From positions 1 through 6,876 of the forward strand of contig JAITHQ010000046.1 of assembly GCA_031279925.1 (NCBI GenBank): 6,876 bases of DNA, in the 5' to 3' direction. The notes under the pieces are model-generated. The model did not search any database and had not been told where the DNA came from. It worked only from the letters and a program-made list of their open reading frames with translations. This DNA is from Treponema sp. Its GTDB lineage: Bacteria; Spirochaetota; Spirochaetia; Treponematales; Breznakiellaceae. Every line of letters starts with the position of its first letter. Position 1 is the stretch's first letter. Below are positions 1 through 6,263 of the stretch, piece by piece. The translations under genes were made by a program, and so were the position numbers.

Positions 1-11
1 CTTAAACACAG

Positions 12-80
12 TCCACGGATTACACGGATTAACGCGGATTTTCGGTACCAAAACCCTTCTAATCCGTGAAAATCCGTGGA
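12..80. repeat. Inverted repeat made of 10-bp CGGATT units
   Basis: The left arm (12-30) and right arm (61-80) are near-perfect reverse complements of 19 and 20 nt, separated by 30 nt. Each arm consists of short repeats. CGGATT begins at 16, 25 and 35, with the third unit preceded by G instead of A. The complementary AATCCGTG begins at 61 and 71. The roughly 10-bp spacing equals one turn of the DNA helix. From memory, similar ATCCGTG-rich intergenic elements occur in many unrelated bacterial genomes, so a dispersed non-coding element is the best guess. No transposase or target-site duplication is visible. Confidence 0.75.
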
Positions 81-182
81 TTTTTCCTCTCTCAATTTTC
101 ATTTCTCCATTTAATCAGCGCTTCTCTAGGGCAAAGTACATGATGGGTATTTGCTGCACACAATCGCGGCAAGTTCCAGGGC

Positions 183-250
183 AAGCCCAAAAAAATGTGT
201 CAAAATGATACTGTTTCCGGGCTTTTTTATTTATATGGGTCATTTTGGGC
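183..250 (+). promoter_or_regulatory. Possible alternative RNA stems, terminator-like
   Basis: AAGCCC (183-188) can pair with GGGCTT (219-224), which runs directly into more T residues like an intrinsic terminator, although the loop is long at 30 nt. CAAAATGA (201-208) is a perfect complement of TCATTTTG (240-247). GCCCAAAA (185-192) can also pair with TTTTGGGC (243-250). These pairings compete with each other. The region could be the terminator of an upstream gene, a leader of the sigma gene, or chance complementarity in A/T-rich DNA. Confidence 0.25.
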
Positions 251-358
251 CTTTGAAACAAATGGCTGTGCTGTTCCACAGTTTTCGCCTGGTTATTTTC
301 CTGTAAAAAAGGCTGTTTTTTTGATTTTTTCGCCGGTATTGATGTTTTCCCAAAACAA

Positions 359-387
359 TTGCGGCCTGGCATGGTTTTTGCTAGTAT
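359..387 (+). promoter_or_regulatory. Weak candidate promoter of the sigma factor gene
   Basis: TTGCGG (359-364) and TAGTAT (382-387) are separated by 17 bp and resemble -35 and -10 boxes. The -10 side lies in the alternating TATATATATAAAG run at 385-397, so the exact box is uncertain. T/A tracts at 305-330 lie upstream, where an UP element or bend would act. Transcription would begin near 394, leaving a leader of about 20 nt that just includes the ribosome binding site. Confidence 0.35.
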
Positions 388-402
388 ATATATAAAGAAA
401 CC

Positions 403-409
403 AAGGAGG
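403..409 (+). promoter_or_regulatory. Ribosome binding site of the sigma factor gene
   Basis: AAGGAGG is a full-strength Shine-Dalgarno sequence five bases before the ATG at 415. It fixes that start over the in-frame methionines at residues 11 and 13, which have no comparable site. Confidence 0.85.
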
Positions 410-414
410 CGTTT

Positions 415-1290
415 ATGACTGCGATAAAAGAAAAGAAAGCGAAGATGGGAATGTCTAATTCAGATGAAAATGTCTTTGGCGTATACCTCAATGAGATAAG
501 CCGGATTCCCCTTTTAACCAGGGAAGAAGAGGACGAGGCCGCCAGAGCCGCCGCACAAGGCAATATTGATGCACGTAACAAATTGGTTAAGGGAAACTTG
601 CGGTTTGTAGTAAATGTAGCAAAGCGGTATCAGGGGCAGGGGCTTCCGCTTTTGGACCTGGTTAGCGAAGGCAACATTGGCCTTATTAATGCGGTAAACG
701 GTTTTGATGTGGACCGGGGCTACCACTTTATTTCCTATGCGGTGTGGTGGATACGTCAAGCCATAATCAAGGCAATCGGTGAAAAATCCAGGCTGATACG
801 GCTTCCCATCAACCGGGTTAATGATCTTGTACAGATTGAAAAAGCCCGTAAAACGCTGACTAATTCCAGGAGCGCCGAAGAAGAAATACAGGAAATAGCG
901 GCTATTCTTGATATGGATAAAGAGCATGTGGAGGATATGCTTAGAATCTCAAGGGAAATGGTCTCGCTGGAAAAACCCGTTAACTCAGGCCGGGACGCCT
1001 CGGTACTGGGAGAGTTTCTGGAAGACGACCAGTATGAATCCCCTGAACAGGCGGTAGTCCAAAAATCGCTGGAACATGATATAGAAAAGGTACTGGAAAC
1101 CCTGGACACAAAAGAAGCCGCCATAATCCGCTGCCGCTACGGCCTGGGCAAGCGGGCCCCCATGTCGCTTTCGGAGATTGGCGCGCATTTTAACCTCACC
1201 AAAGAACGCATCCGGCAGATTGAACAGAAAGCGCTGCTCCGCCTTAAGAACGTCTCCCGGCGGCAGAAACTGGAAGCATACGTCGCGTAA
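415..1290 (+). CDS. RNA polymerase sigma-70 factor, RpoD/SigA-like, lacking region 1.1
   Basis: This 291-residue cytoplasmic sigma factor binds core RNA polymerase and directs it to promoters. Region 1.2 starts near residue 18 (VYLNEISRIPLLTREEE). Region 2 spans about 55-122, with core-binding NLRFVVNVAKRY, then DLVSEGNIGL and the melting and -10 helix FISYAVWWIRQAI. Region 3 covers about 130-208. Region 4 covers about 225-285 and ends in the -35-binding helix-turn-helix LTKERIRQIEQKALLRL. The SRRQKLEAYVA tail resembles the RpoD C-terminus. The short acidic-free N-terminus means region 1.1 is absent, as in group 2 factors and in Bacteroidota RpoD. There is no RpoH box, so it is not a heat-shock sigma. 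Region 2.4 has Ile where E. coli RpoD has Thr440. The gene appears monocistronic and converges on the kinase gene. Family assignment is certain; primary versus alternative role is open. Confidence 0.95.
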   Translation: MTAIKEKKAKMGMSNSDENVFGVYLNEISRIPLLTREEEDEAARAAAQGNIDARNKLVKGNLRFVVNVAKRYQGQGLPLLDLVSEGNIGLINAVNGFDVDRGYHFISYAVWWIRQAIIKAIGEKSRLIRLPINRVNDLVQIEKARKTLTNSRSAEEEIQEIAAILDMDKEHVEDMLRISREMVSLEKPVNSGRDASVLGEFLEDDQYESPEQAVVQKSLEHDIEKVLETLDTKEAAIIRCRYGLGKRAPMSLSEIGAHFNLTKERIRQIEQKALLRLKNVSRRQKLEAYVA

Positions 1291-1356
1291 GAGCCGTTCA
1301 AATTGTGGATTTTCGGGCTCTTTTGGAGCCTGCAAGGTAGAATTGTGAACAGGCTC
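1289..1356. terminator. Bidirectional terminator region with four alternating stem blocks
   Basis: The gap between two convergent genes holds GAGCC (1291), GGCTC (1316), GAGCC (1326) and GGCTC (1352). AAGAGCC (1289-1295) pairs with GGCTCTT (1316-1322), and GAGCCTG (1326-1332) pairs with CAGGCTC (1350-1356). The most compact stem pairs 1314-1320 with 1326-1332 around a TTTTG loop. The first stem overlaps the sigma stop codon. T runs are short (TTTT at 1321-1324), so termination may be moderate in each direction. Confidence 0.5.
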
Positions 1357-1374
1357 TAAGCTCATACCGGGGCT

Positions 1375-3519
1375 TTACTGCCCCAGGTATTTTTTAAGGA
1401 TCGCGATTACTTCATCAAAGTTAAGCGGTTTTCCTATGTGGCTGTTCATGCCGGCGGCCAGGCAGCGTTCCACATCTTCCTTGAACACGTTAGCCGTCAT
1501 TGCAATGACGGGAACCGTTTTTGCCCTGGGGTGATTAAAAGCGCGGATAAGCCTGGCGGCTTCGTAGCCGTCTACGCCGGGCATGTGTATATCCATAAAA
1601 ATCAAATCGAAATCTTCAGGGCCGGCGGCAAATTTGTCAAAAGCCTGCCTGCCGTCTTCCGCCTCGGTGATGCTGACGCCAAAGGGCTCAAGAACGCTGA
1701 TAACAATTTCCCGGTTAATTTCCACATCCTCGGCCAAAAGTATCCGCTTGCCGTTAAAATTATCCCCGGCTGCTTCGATCCCGCCGCTTCCTGCCGCCGG
1801 GCTTTCCGCCACAGCCGCATCAAGTACCGGTTTTGGTATTTCCGCCCTTATGGTAAAAATAAAGGCCGAGCCCTTGCCCGCATCGGATTCGATTCGTATT
1901 GTTCCCTGCATCATTTCCACTATTTTTTTGGAAATAGCAAGCCCAAGGCCGGTTCCCCCGAATTTTCTTGAAATGCTGGAATCTACCTGCACAAACGACT
2001 GAAAGAGCTTGTCCTGCTGTTCCTTCGAGATGCCGATGCCGGTATCGGTTACCTTAAGTTCCAGCGTACAGAAACCGGGTTCTTCGTTGTTATCGATTCT
2101 TTTTGCATCAAGGCCGATACGCCCTTCATCGGGGGTAAATTTAATCGCGTTGCCAATAAGATTGGTAATAACCTGGGCAAGCCGCTGTTCATCGGTAATG
2201 ATCCGTAAAGGGATATTGGCATCGGTACTAATCGAAAGCGCTTGCTTTTTTTCGCCCAGGCGGAATTCAAAAATATTGGCTACCCGTTGTATCATCACAG
2301 GAAATTCAAATTCGGTACAGGAAAGTTCAAACTTGCCTTCCTCGATTTTTGACATGTCAAGAATGTCGTTGATAATTCCCAAAAGATGAGTGGAAGCGCC
2401 TTCGATTTTTGTCAGGCAATAGTCCTTTCGTTCTGTTTCCATTGTACTTTTGGCAATAGTGGTCATGCCGATTATGGCGTTCAGGGGAGTGCGAATTTCG
2501 TGGCTCATGTTGGCAAGAAAATTCGATTTTGCAAGGCTTGCCTGTTCCGTCCGTTCCTTGGCCTCGATAATCTCGGTCATGTCGTGAAAAAGAACAAACG
2601 CCCCCTGAAAAATACTATCTTCGTTATACATTGGGGTAAAATGGATTTCGTAATGATGGGACTTGTTATCATTGCCAATGTCAAGCCGGCGTTCAAAAAC
2701 AACCGGGTTTTTTTCTTCTTTTGCAGTTTGAAAAACAATAACAATTTCCTGCAGTTTTTCCGGTGAGGTAAAGCGGGCAAAAACCTCACGGTAATGCTTT
2801 TTGCGAATATTCTCAAAATTTTTGATGCGCGCCTTTTGGAGGAACACATCCGCGCAGTACACCAGTTGACCGTATTTGTCCAAAAGCAAAATGATGTCGG
2901 GGCTGTTTGCAAAGACCATGTTCATGTAATTATCCTGGCGGGAAAGCCAACGGTCTTTTATGGAGCGGACATATTCATACACAACGGTCAGCATCAAAAC
3001 AAAAAAATAAACGCCGCAGATCAAGAGCGCCTCTGGAATGGTATACGCAAATTTTGCCAGCCCCGGTACAAAGGTTCCGATTATTGCGGTAAAAAACAAA
3101 AGCGATGCCGGAATAATTCCCCAGGGGAGGCCCAGGGTAAAAATCGACATTAAAGGATAGGAATATATCCACAGAGTGGCGAAACCCTGCAATTCCGTTT
3201 TGGAAAAAATCGATACGCCGCAAAATCCGCCAAATATGGCAATAACAATAAAGCCCCCCACCATAAAGGGAAGCTCCGTACGAAGGAGCGACAGATTAAG
3301 AAATGTAAGGAAACCGATAATAATCTGACTAAGCCCTTCATCAATAAGGCCGCCGCGCATATTCGAAACGCCAATACTGATGATAAGCACAGAGGCAATT
3401 GTATAGGTGATATTAAGGACAATAAGACGGATCATGGCGTCCATGTCTTTCTCGTCCTGCATACTGGTATACTTGCCGCTGGTTAACAGGGATATGACCA
3501 GGTCTTTTATCGATCCCAT
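1375..3519 (-). CDS. Membrane hybrid histidine kinase with PAS-like and receiver domains
   Basis: This 714-residue inner-membrane sensor kinase autophosphorylates on histidine and passes the phosphate to its own receiver. About six hydrophobic helices lie between residues 31 and 183. A PAS-like segment follows at about 198-315. The HisKA H-box is NMSHEIRTPLN with phospho-acceptor His340. The HATPase domain has the N-box NLIGNAIKFT (about 453-462), G1 DTGIGI (492-497) and G2 GGTGLGLAI (521-529). After an Ala/Gly-rich linker (about 566-588) comes a complete receiver with acidic residues 597-598, phospho-acceptor Asp643 in FMDIHMPG, Thr675 and Lys697. No HPt or output domain is present, so a partner elsewhere is needed. 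The ATG at 3519 is one base after the cstA stop and has AGAGG upstream; the GTG at 3573 would overlap cstA by 53 bases. The sensed signal is unknown; a link to CstA substrate is inferred. Confidence 0.95.
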   Translation of the reverse strand: MGSIKDLVISLLTSGKYTSMQDEKDMDAMIRLIVLNITYTIASVLIISIGVSNMRGGLIDEGLSQIIIGFLTFLNLSLLRTELPFMVGGFIVIAIFGGFCGVSIFSKTELQGFATLWIYSYPLMSIFTLGLPWGIIPASLLFFTAIIGTFVPGLAKFAYTIPEALLICGVYFFVLMLTVVYEYVRSIKDRWLSRQDNYMNMVFANSPDIILLLDKYGQLVYCADVFLQKARIKNFENIRKKHYREVFARFTSPEKLQEIVIVFQTAKEEKNPVVFERRLDIGNDNKSHHYEIHFTPMYNEDSIFQGAFVLFHDMTEIIEAKERTEQASLAKSNFLANMSHEIRTPLNAIIGMTTIAKSTMETERKDYCLTKIEGASTHLLGIINDILDMSKIEEGKFELSCTEFEFPVMIQRVANIFEFRLGEKKQALSISTDANIPLRIITDEQRLAQVITNLIGNAIKFTPDEGRIGLDAKRIDNNEEPGFCTLELKVTDTGIGISKEQQDKLFQSFVQVDSSISRKFGGTGLGLAISKKIVEMMQGTIRIESDAGKGSAFIFTIRAEIPKPVLDAAVAESPAAGSGGIEAAGDNFNGKRILLAEDVEINREIVISVLEPFGVSITEAEDGRQAFDKFAAGPEDFDLIFMDIHMPGVDGYEAARLIRAFNHPRAKTVPVIAMTANVFKEDVERCLAAGMNSHIGKPLNFDEVIAILKKYLGQ

Positions 3520-3520
3520 G

Positions 3521-5206
3521 TTATGCCTCTGGGATCTGTTCAATGGATTTTTTGTCAAGCAATTTTGCGGCACAGGAGGCCGCCACCAGAATCCCCAGTA
3601 TCAAGAGCAGGACAGCAATGCCCGTTTGCAGCCCATGAACCGCCATAGTAAACTGCCCCTTTTGTATACGGCTTATTTGATTCATGATTGTCAGCACCAG
3701 TGAGGAATAGGTAACCGCAAGCATGATCACGGTGGGGATAATCAGCATAAAAATTCGCCGGCCTGTCTTTTTAAAAAACAAGGTACAGGCGATAAGCGTA
3801 AGAGCGGCAAGAAGCTGGTTTGCCGCGCCGAACAGCGCCCAAATATTTTGATACCCCAGGATCGCCAAAAGATAGGCGGGCAGCAGCGTACACAGGGAAG
3901 CCATCGGCTTGCTTTTTAATATACGGAACAGAATATTCCCTTTTTTCTGCTCCCCCTCCTCTATGGAAAACAGTTCCTGAAATGAAAGCCGCCCCAGCCT
4001 GGACACTGTGTCCAGTGTTGTTAATACAAACGAGGAAACCGCCAGGGAAACAATGGTAAAGGACACCTGGCTTGGCAGCCCCAACTGGTGCAGAAAACCG
4101 GAGACCGCCCTTGCAAAAATAACCGGCGGGGTTCCCGACGGCATAATGCCGCCCTGCGCCAGCGAACCAACCGCAATCAGCGCCAAAATGGCTACGAGAG
4201 TCTCCACCAGCATGGCTCCATAGGAAATGGGCAGCATGTGCTTTTCGCTGCTGATCTGCTTGGAAGCCGCGCCGGTGGCCACCATGGAATGAAAGCCCGA
4301 AATTGCCCCGCAGGCAATGGTGATAAAAAGGCCGGGAAAAAGAAAACTGGTATTCACCTTGAACGAGGTAAAGGCAGGAATGGCGATTGCCGGAGCGGTA
4401 AATATCACGCCAACAAAGGCCGCAAGAATCATGGCGATTAACAGAAAGGAGTTAAGGTAATTCCGGGGCTGCCCCAGCGCCCAGACCGGAACCACCGATG
4501 CAATAAAAATATAGCCAAAAACCAGATACAGCCAAATGGTTTTGTCAAGAAACAGGGGAAAGAAAATGCCCAGTACAATACAAACAACAAGAAGGTCAAT
4601 AGCGATAATTCCACTTGCAAGGTCCGAAGCTTTCCTTTTGCGGATAAGAAAGCCCAGCCCTATCGCCGCGGCAATAAAAAGGCAGGATGTTGTAGCCACC
4701 GAAGCATTGGTCTTAACCAGGGCGCCGGCGCTGTCAAAGCCCGCAAAGGTGCCGGCAACAATATCGGCAAACGCCGCGGCAATAAGCACGGAAAACAGCC
4801 ACACAAAGATCAAAAAAAGACGTTTACCCGCCTTTCCCACATAATATTCAATTACATAACCAATGGATTTTCCTTTGTTTTTTACCGAGGTATACAGGGC
4901 GGCAAAGTCATGGACCGCGCCAAAAAACACCGATCCAAAAAGCAGCCACAGAAGCGCGGGCAGCCAGCCGAACATGGCGGCAATAATAGGGCCATTAATC
5001 GGCCCTGCCCCCGCAATCGAAGCAAATTCATGGCCAAATACCACTGCTGGAGAAGTCGGCACATATTCCATACCATCTTCCATTTCCTGCGCCGGGGTTT
5101 TTCGGGCAGGGTCTATACCCCAGGTCCGCGCCAGAAAACGGCCATACAGCAGGTAAGCCAGAGCCAGTACCACAACAGAAATTATCAAGAGTAGTAGCCC
5201 GTTCAT
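3521..5206 (-). CDS. cstA: CstA-family carbon starvation transporter
   Basis: This polytopic inner-membrane protein of 561 residues belongs to the CstA/BtsT family. E. coli members take up pyruvate and have also been linked to peptide use during carbon starvation; the substrate here is not shown by sequence. The N-terminal CstA domain shows YVPTSPAVVFGHEFASIAGA (48-67) followed by GPINGPIIAA, then FGAVHDF. Further family blocks are WALGQPRNYL (242-251), ACGAISGFHSMVATGAASKQ (298-317), LTTLDTVSRLGR (395-406) and LFGAANQLLAALTL (458-471). More than ten hydrophobic helices are evident. The ATG at 5206 is preferred because MNGLLLLIIS resembles family N-termini. A GTG at 5242 would add 12 residues. 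Neither start has a clear Shine-Dalgarno site. The protein lies 1 nt upstream of the kinase and 101 nt downstream of the DUF4130 gene. Confidence 0.95.
   Translation of the reverse strand: MNGLLLLIISVVVLALAYLLYGRFLARTWGIDPARKTPAQEMEDGMEYVPTSPAVVFGHEFASIAGAGPINGPIIAAMFGWLPALLWLLFGSVFFGAVHDFAALYTSVKNKGKSIGYVIEYYVGKAGKRLFLIFVWLFSVLIAAAFADIVAGTFAGFDSAGALVKTNASVATTSCLFIAAAIGLGFLIRKRKASDLASGIIAIDLLVVCIVLGIFFPLFLDKTIWLYLVFGYIFIASVVPVWALGQPRNYLNSFLLIAMILAAFVGVIFTAPAIAIPAFTSFKVNTSFLFPGLFITIACGAISGFHSMVATGAASKQISSEKHMLPISYGAMLVETLVAILALIAVGSLAQGGIMPSGTPPVIFARAVSGFLHQLGLPSQVSFTIVSLAVSSFVLTTLDTVSRLGRLSFQELFSIEEGEQKKGNILFRILKSKPMASLCTLLPAYLLAILGYQNIWALFGAANQLLAALTLIACTLFFKKTGRRIFMLIIPTVIMLAVTYSSLVLTIMNQISRIQKGQFTMAVHGLQTGIAVLLLILGILVAASCAAKLLDKKSIEQIPEA
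3526..3530 (-). promoter_or_regulatory. Ribosome binding site of the kinase, inside the cstA end
   Basis: On the minus strand AGAGG lies six bases before the kinase ATG at 3519 and within the last codons of cstA. It supports the 3519 start and points to translational coupling, since ribosomes ending cstA stop one base from the next start codon. Confidence 0.6.
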
Positions 5207-5212
5207 GCTAAC

Positions 5213-5241
5213 AGTATACAGCCAATACGAAAAAGGGTCCA
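5213..5241 (-). promoter_or_regulatory. Candidate cstA promoter, possibly leaderless
   Basis: On the minus strand TGGACC (5236-5241) and TATACT (5213-5218) are 17 bp apart. The boxes match TTGACA at four of six positions and TATAAT at five of six. The usual start of transcription, seven bases past the -10 box, would be the A of the ATG at 5206. The -35 box overlaps the alternative GTG start at 5242, so the promoter and that longer start are unlikely both to be real. Confidence 0.35.
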
Positions 5242-5307
5242 CAGAATTTTTTGTCTAAACCCCAGGGGAAACGCTGAATAATTCGGCGGTATTAAACCGG
5301 CGCGCAT

Positions 5308-6102
5308 TTACAGTTCCGGCAGGTATTTCCGGTAGCGTTTAGGTATAAATTGATTCTGCAGGGCGGGGTTATTCCTGCTTTCGTTGTTGATGGTTTTGTG
5401 GTAATGCTTCCAAAGCTTTTCCCATTCATGCGCAGCAGGGACTGCTAACAATGAAGCGATTTCGTCAAGATTTAAGATTTTTGGCAGTCCGCCCGCCGGG
5501 CGATAGAGGCATAGTTCCCGCTTTTCGTCGATAACGGCCCAGGGGGTCTCCCCAAAACGCCGGATAAAATGCCCGCCAAAAGCGGGCAGCGCAAAATGAT
5601 CCGGGGCGCAGCGGGCAACATACACGCCCTTATTGCCGGGATTGAACCGCAAAAACCCCAGAAGGCGGTGGACTTCGTGCCACACCTTGTACGCCGTTTC
5701 CAGTACGGTCAGCGCGTCCGGATCGCCCCGGTCTGCGGCAATTTTTCCGGCGGCGGGCCGGTCCGGGGCAGCCAGTAATTTTTTGCTAAAGCGGAGCATT
5801 GCCGCCTCGATGGGGCGCTCGCTCATCCAGGCGTGAACAATGGCCTTAAAGCCGTTTGCCGAAAGTTCAAACAGGCGGCGGGCCGTTTCCGGCAGGGGCG
5901 ATAAGTTCAGGGCTTCATCCGTATAAAAACCAGAAATGACGCATAACCACGAATCGCTGCATATTGGTTTTTCGGATGGCTTTTCGATCCCTTCGAACAA
6001 TGCGCCGGAAAAAGCGGGTGGCAGCAGGGAATCAGTTACGCCGCCGCCGGCAAGCATGGCAAATAGTTCATCCAGACTTCGGTTCATAATTATACTATAC
6101 AT
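5308..6102 (-). CDS. TIGR03915/DUF4130 family putative DNA-repair protein
   Basis: This 264-residue soluble protein matches, by recalled family pattern, the DUF4130 family (TIGR03915, probable DNA metabolism protein). Members are usually encoded beside a radical-SAM protein (TIGR03916) and are sometimes fused to a uracil-DNA glycosylase-like domain; their biochemical role is not established. The diagnostic part is C-terminal: EVHRLLGFLRF (143-153), PDHFALPAFGGHFIRRFGET (167-186), PWAVIDEKR, LWKHYHKTI, ESRNNPALQNQFIPKRYRKY (241-260). The N-terminus YSIIMNRSLDEL fits the family's opening strand before 'YDGSFEGLL'-like sequence, which favours the ATG at 6102 over 6087. An in-frame GTG at 6267 would add 55 Arg/Ala-rich residues and run through a strong hairpin, so it is rejected. 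No partner radical-SAM or glycosylase gene is in the window. No Shine-Dalgarno site is evident. The family call is fairly firm; function is inferred. Confidence 0.85.
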   Translation of the reverse strand: MYSIIMNRSLDELFAMLAGGGVTDSLLPPAFSGALFEGIEKPSEKPICSDSWLCVISGFYTDEALNLSPLPETARRLFELSANGFKAIVHAWMSERPIEAAMLRFSKKLLAAPDRPAAGKIAADRGDPDALTVLETAYKVWHEVHRLLGFLRFNPGNKGVYVARCAPDHFALPAFGGHFIRRFGETPWAVIDEKRELCLYRPAGGLPKILNLDEIASLLAVPAAHEWEKLWKHYHKTINNESRNNPALQNQFIPKRYRKYLPEL

Positions 6103-6122
6103 GTGTGCAGGTATTTCTGCAA
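6089..6122 (-). promoter_or_regulatory. Candidate promoter of the DUF4130 gene
   Basis: Overlapping -10-like boxes TATAGT (6094-6099) and TATAAT (6089-6094) lie on the minus strand. TTGCAG (6117-6122) stands 17 bp from TATAGT and matches the -35 consensus only at TTG. Transcription from TATAGT would begin at the ATG at 6087 (residue 6 of the annotated protein). The boxes lie partly within the first codons of the annotated reading frame, so promoter and start choice conflict and one may be wrong. Confidence 0.3.
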
Positions 6123-6230
6123 GGCTTGTTTTGGCAAGGGCGGCTGCCGGTACGGGAAGGGCCGCAAATGGCGGCGCTGCGTACACAAGTCCTGCGCGGC
6201 GTAAGGCTATGCGGAACCGCTGCGGATATA

Positions 6231-6259
6231 GCGCCCTTCGCTTGCGGGCCGAAGGGCGC
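6231..6259 (-). terminator. Perfect 10-bp GC-rich hairpin after the GH2 gene
   Basis: GCGCCCTTCG (6231-6240) and CGAAGGGCGC (6250-6259) are perfect reverse complements around a 9-nt loop. The hairpin begins four bases after the GH2 stop codon. No T run follows on the minus strand (TATATCC comes next), so it is either a weak or Rho-assisted terminator or a stem that protects the mRNA 3' end. It separates the GH2 gene from the DUF4130 gene. Confidence 0.55.
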
Positions 6260-6263
6260 GTAT

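Larger units (their letters stand above)
1..414. other. Non-coding region upstream of the sigma factor gene
   Basis: No convincing gene is present. Short open frames exist on both strands, but they lack ribosome binding sites, have low-complexity Lys/Gln or Phe-rich composition and match no family I recognise. The stretch contains a periodic inverted repeat at 12-80, possible alternative RNA stems between 183 and 250, A/T tracts at 305-310, 316-322 and 325-330, a weak promoter near 359-387 and the ribosome binding site of the sigma gene. The gene upstream of the window is not visible, so part of this region may be its 3' end signals. Confidence 0.6.

Noticed and set aside
12..80. CRISPR array from the repeated CGGATT units
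   Set aside because: Units are only about 10 bp apart with no unique spacers, arms are inverted, and no cas gene is present.
115..372. Minus-strand 85-residue open frame with a CPGTCRDC segment
   Set aside because: No ribosome binding site, Lys/Gln-rich low-complexity sequence, no family recognised, and it lies across the putative leader and promoter of the sigma gene.
415..1290. Assignment as heat-shock sigma RpoH or flagellar FliA
   Set aside because: The RpoH box is absent, region 1.2 and the RpoD-like C-terminal tail are present, and region 4 matches RpoD/RpoS-type factors.
3520..3573. Longer start of the kinase at GTG 3573
   Set aside because: It would overlap cstA by 53 bases and add a polar 18-residue segment, while the ATG at 3519 has AGAGG six bases upstream and follows the cstA stop by one base.
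4088..4441. Plus-strand 117-residue open frame and others inside cstA and the kinase
   Set aside because: They are antisense to strongly conserved coding regions, lack ribosome binding sites and have compositions expected of shadow frames.
5260..5299. Terminator between the DUF4130 gene and cstA
   Set aside because: Only a four-base stem (5287-5290 with 5296-5299) and a CCCCAGGGG palindrome (5260-5268) are seen, with no following T run in the minus direction, so it was not called.
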